Shown here: positions 63,487-64,000 of the stretch, piece by piece | Layout: each line of letters begins with the position of its first letter | Position numbering within the stretch: position 1 is the first letter of the stretch | Origin: Alphaproteobacteria bacterium | GTDB lineage: Bacteria; Pseudomonadota; Alphaproteobacteria; Micavibrionales; Micavibrionaceae | Direction of reading: 5' to 3' | Length of the DNA: 64,000 nt | NCBI GenBank assembly: GCA_028289285.1 | Contig: JANQRF010000002.1 | Coordinates: 186,001-250,000, forward strand | The notes under the pieces: model-generated | The model's input: the letters and a program-made list of their open reading frames with translations, nothing else | Databases searched by the model: none | Told to the model about the DNA's origin: nothing | Position numbers and translations under genes: made by a program

Positions 63487-64000
63487 CTAAACCTGCCCCA
63501 ATGTTTTGATCTTCGCCTTGGGGTGAATCTCGTTCTGGGACATGACAGTGGTTTGCGGGCGGAAGCGTTCAATCACGCTGCGCACATAGGGCCGGATGCC
63601 TGGTGAAGTCAGCAGGACCGGGGTTTCGCCGCTCTGGGCGAATTCTTCATAGACTTCGCGTATACGGGCGATAAATTCCTGTAGCTTGCTTGGCGCCATG
63701 GCCAGCTGGCGTTCTTCGCCATCGCCCATCAGGCTTTCACCAAAAGCCTGTTCCCATTCAGGAGAAAGCGTGACCAAAGGCACAAAGCCGCTGAGATTTA
63801 CATTGGAATCACAAATCTGGCGCGCAAGGCGCGTGCGGATATGTTCGGTAATGAAGGCCGGGTTCTTGGTATAGGTGGAAGCTTCGGCAATGCCTTCAAG
63901 GATGGTCGGCAGGTCGCGCACAGACACGCGCTCGGCGACCAAATTTTGTAAGATACGCTGAAGTCCGCCGACATTGACCTGGCCGGGGATGACATCGCTG
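63487..64000 (-). CDS. flhA: Flagellar export gate protein FlhA, C-terminal part (cut by the window edge)
   Basis: The frame runs off the right end of the window. The visible 170 residues are the FlhA cytoplasmic domain. The segment VNVGGLQRILQNLVAERVSVRDLPTILEGIAEAS is diagnostic, and HIRTRLARQICDSN, ETPVLLTSPGIRPYVRSVIERF and VMSQNEIHPKAKIKTLGQV follow to the stop. FlhA is the nonameric gate ring that receives export substrates. The start lies beyond base 64000. Confidence 0.95.
   Translation of the reverse strand, partial: SDVIPGQVNVGGLQRILQNLVAERVSVRDLPTILEGIAEASTYTKNPAFITEHIRTRLARQICDSNVNLSGFVPLVTLSPEWEQAFGESLMGDGEERQLAMAPSKLQEFIARIREVYEEFAQSGETPVLLTSPGIRPYVRSVIERFRPQTTVMSQNEIHPKAKIKTLGQV

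Noticed and set aside
62793..63572. Longer FecR-domain frame starting at 63572
   Set aside because: The extra 45 residues overlap the flhA coding sequence, are basic and unlike protein, and would place the clear signal peptide internally.

Overview
The window looks like one contiguous piece of an alphaproteobacterial chromosome of moderate GC. The evidence is a CtrA response regulator, an F1-only ATP synthase operon (atpH-A-G-D-C with no F0 genes), a class I lysyl-tRNA synthetase, a DUF484-xerC pair, sucA-sucB-lpd, and a flagellar block with flhF/flhG beside ctrA and fliI. I infer a motile member of the Rhodospirillales/Micavibrionales-like part of the class; the exact lineage cannot be fixed from sequence reading alone. 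No rRNA, tRNA, CRISPR array, integrase island or prophage was seen.

Layout. 1-10.3 kb: 2-oxoglutarate dehydrogenase genes sucA and sucB, then a tandem-deaminase protein, an unknown protein and AMP nucleosidase, then lpd. 10.4-16.3 kb: xerC, DUF484, a small secreted protein, a transaldolase-like aldolase and priA. 16.3-24.5 kb: TraX-like membrane protein and the F1 ATP synthase operon. 24.5-30.3 kb: pabB-pabA-pabC (p-aminobenzoate synthesis) and a DinG-type helicase. 30.3-36.2 kb: two pilin-like paralogs, lysK, a response regulator with an HPt-like partner, and unknowns. 36.3-40 kb: uvrB and an AT-rich three-gene operon. 40-43.7 kb: small lipoproteins, a cold-shock protein and unknown envelope proteins. 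43.7-56 kb: alpha-glucosidase, PhzF-like protein, cyclophilin, bfd/bfr, purB, a histidine phosphatase, kdsB, a YejA-like binding protein, a HAD phosphatase, pyrD and pgsA. 56-64 kb: ctrA and flagellar genes (fliI, fliJ, a FliK-like gene, flhG, flhF, a FecR-domain protein and the 3' end of flhA).

Three things stand out. First, priA carries an in-frame element of about 438 bp, bounded by inverted G/C-rich repeats, that encodes a complete DUF559 (VSR-like) nuclease domain between the first helicase helix and the Walker A strand. A second, short, nested-palindromic in-frame insert lies in xerC. Together they suggest palindromic elements that invade protein-coding genes in frame, one of which carries a nuclease. 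Second, every junction of the F1 ATP synthase operon, and its 3' end, holds an unrelated, visibly AT-richer small gene, giving atpH-x-atpA-x-atpG-x-atpD-x-atpC-x. Third, an AT-rich, translationally coupled operon of one soluble (TIGR04255-like) and two membrane proteins ends directly against uvrB.

Regulatory signals include a TTAA-N7-TTAA CtrA-type box just upstream of flhF, a Fur/Irr-like palindrome upstream of bfd, a hairpin that buries the ribosome-binding site of a response-regulator gene, and three intergenic REP-like elements with GTCAT...ATGAC ends.
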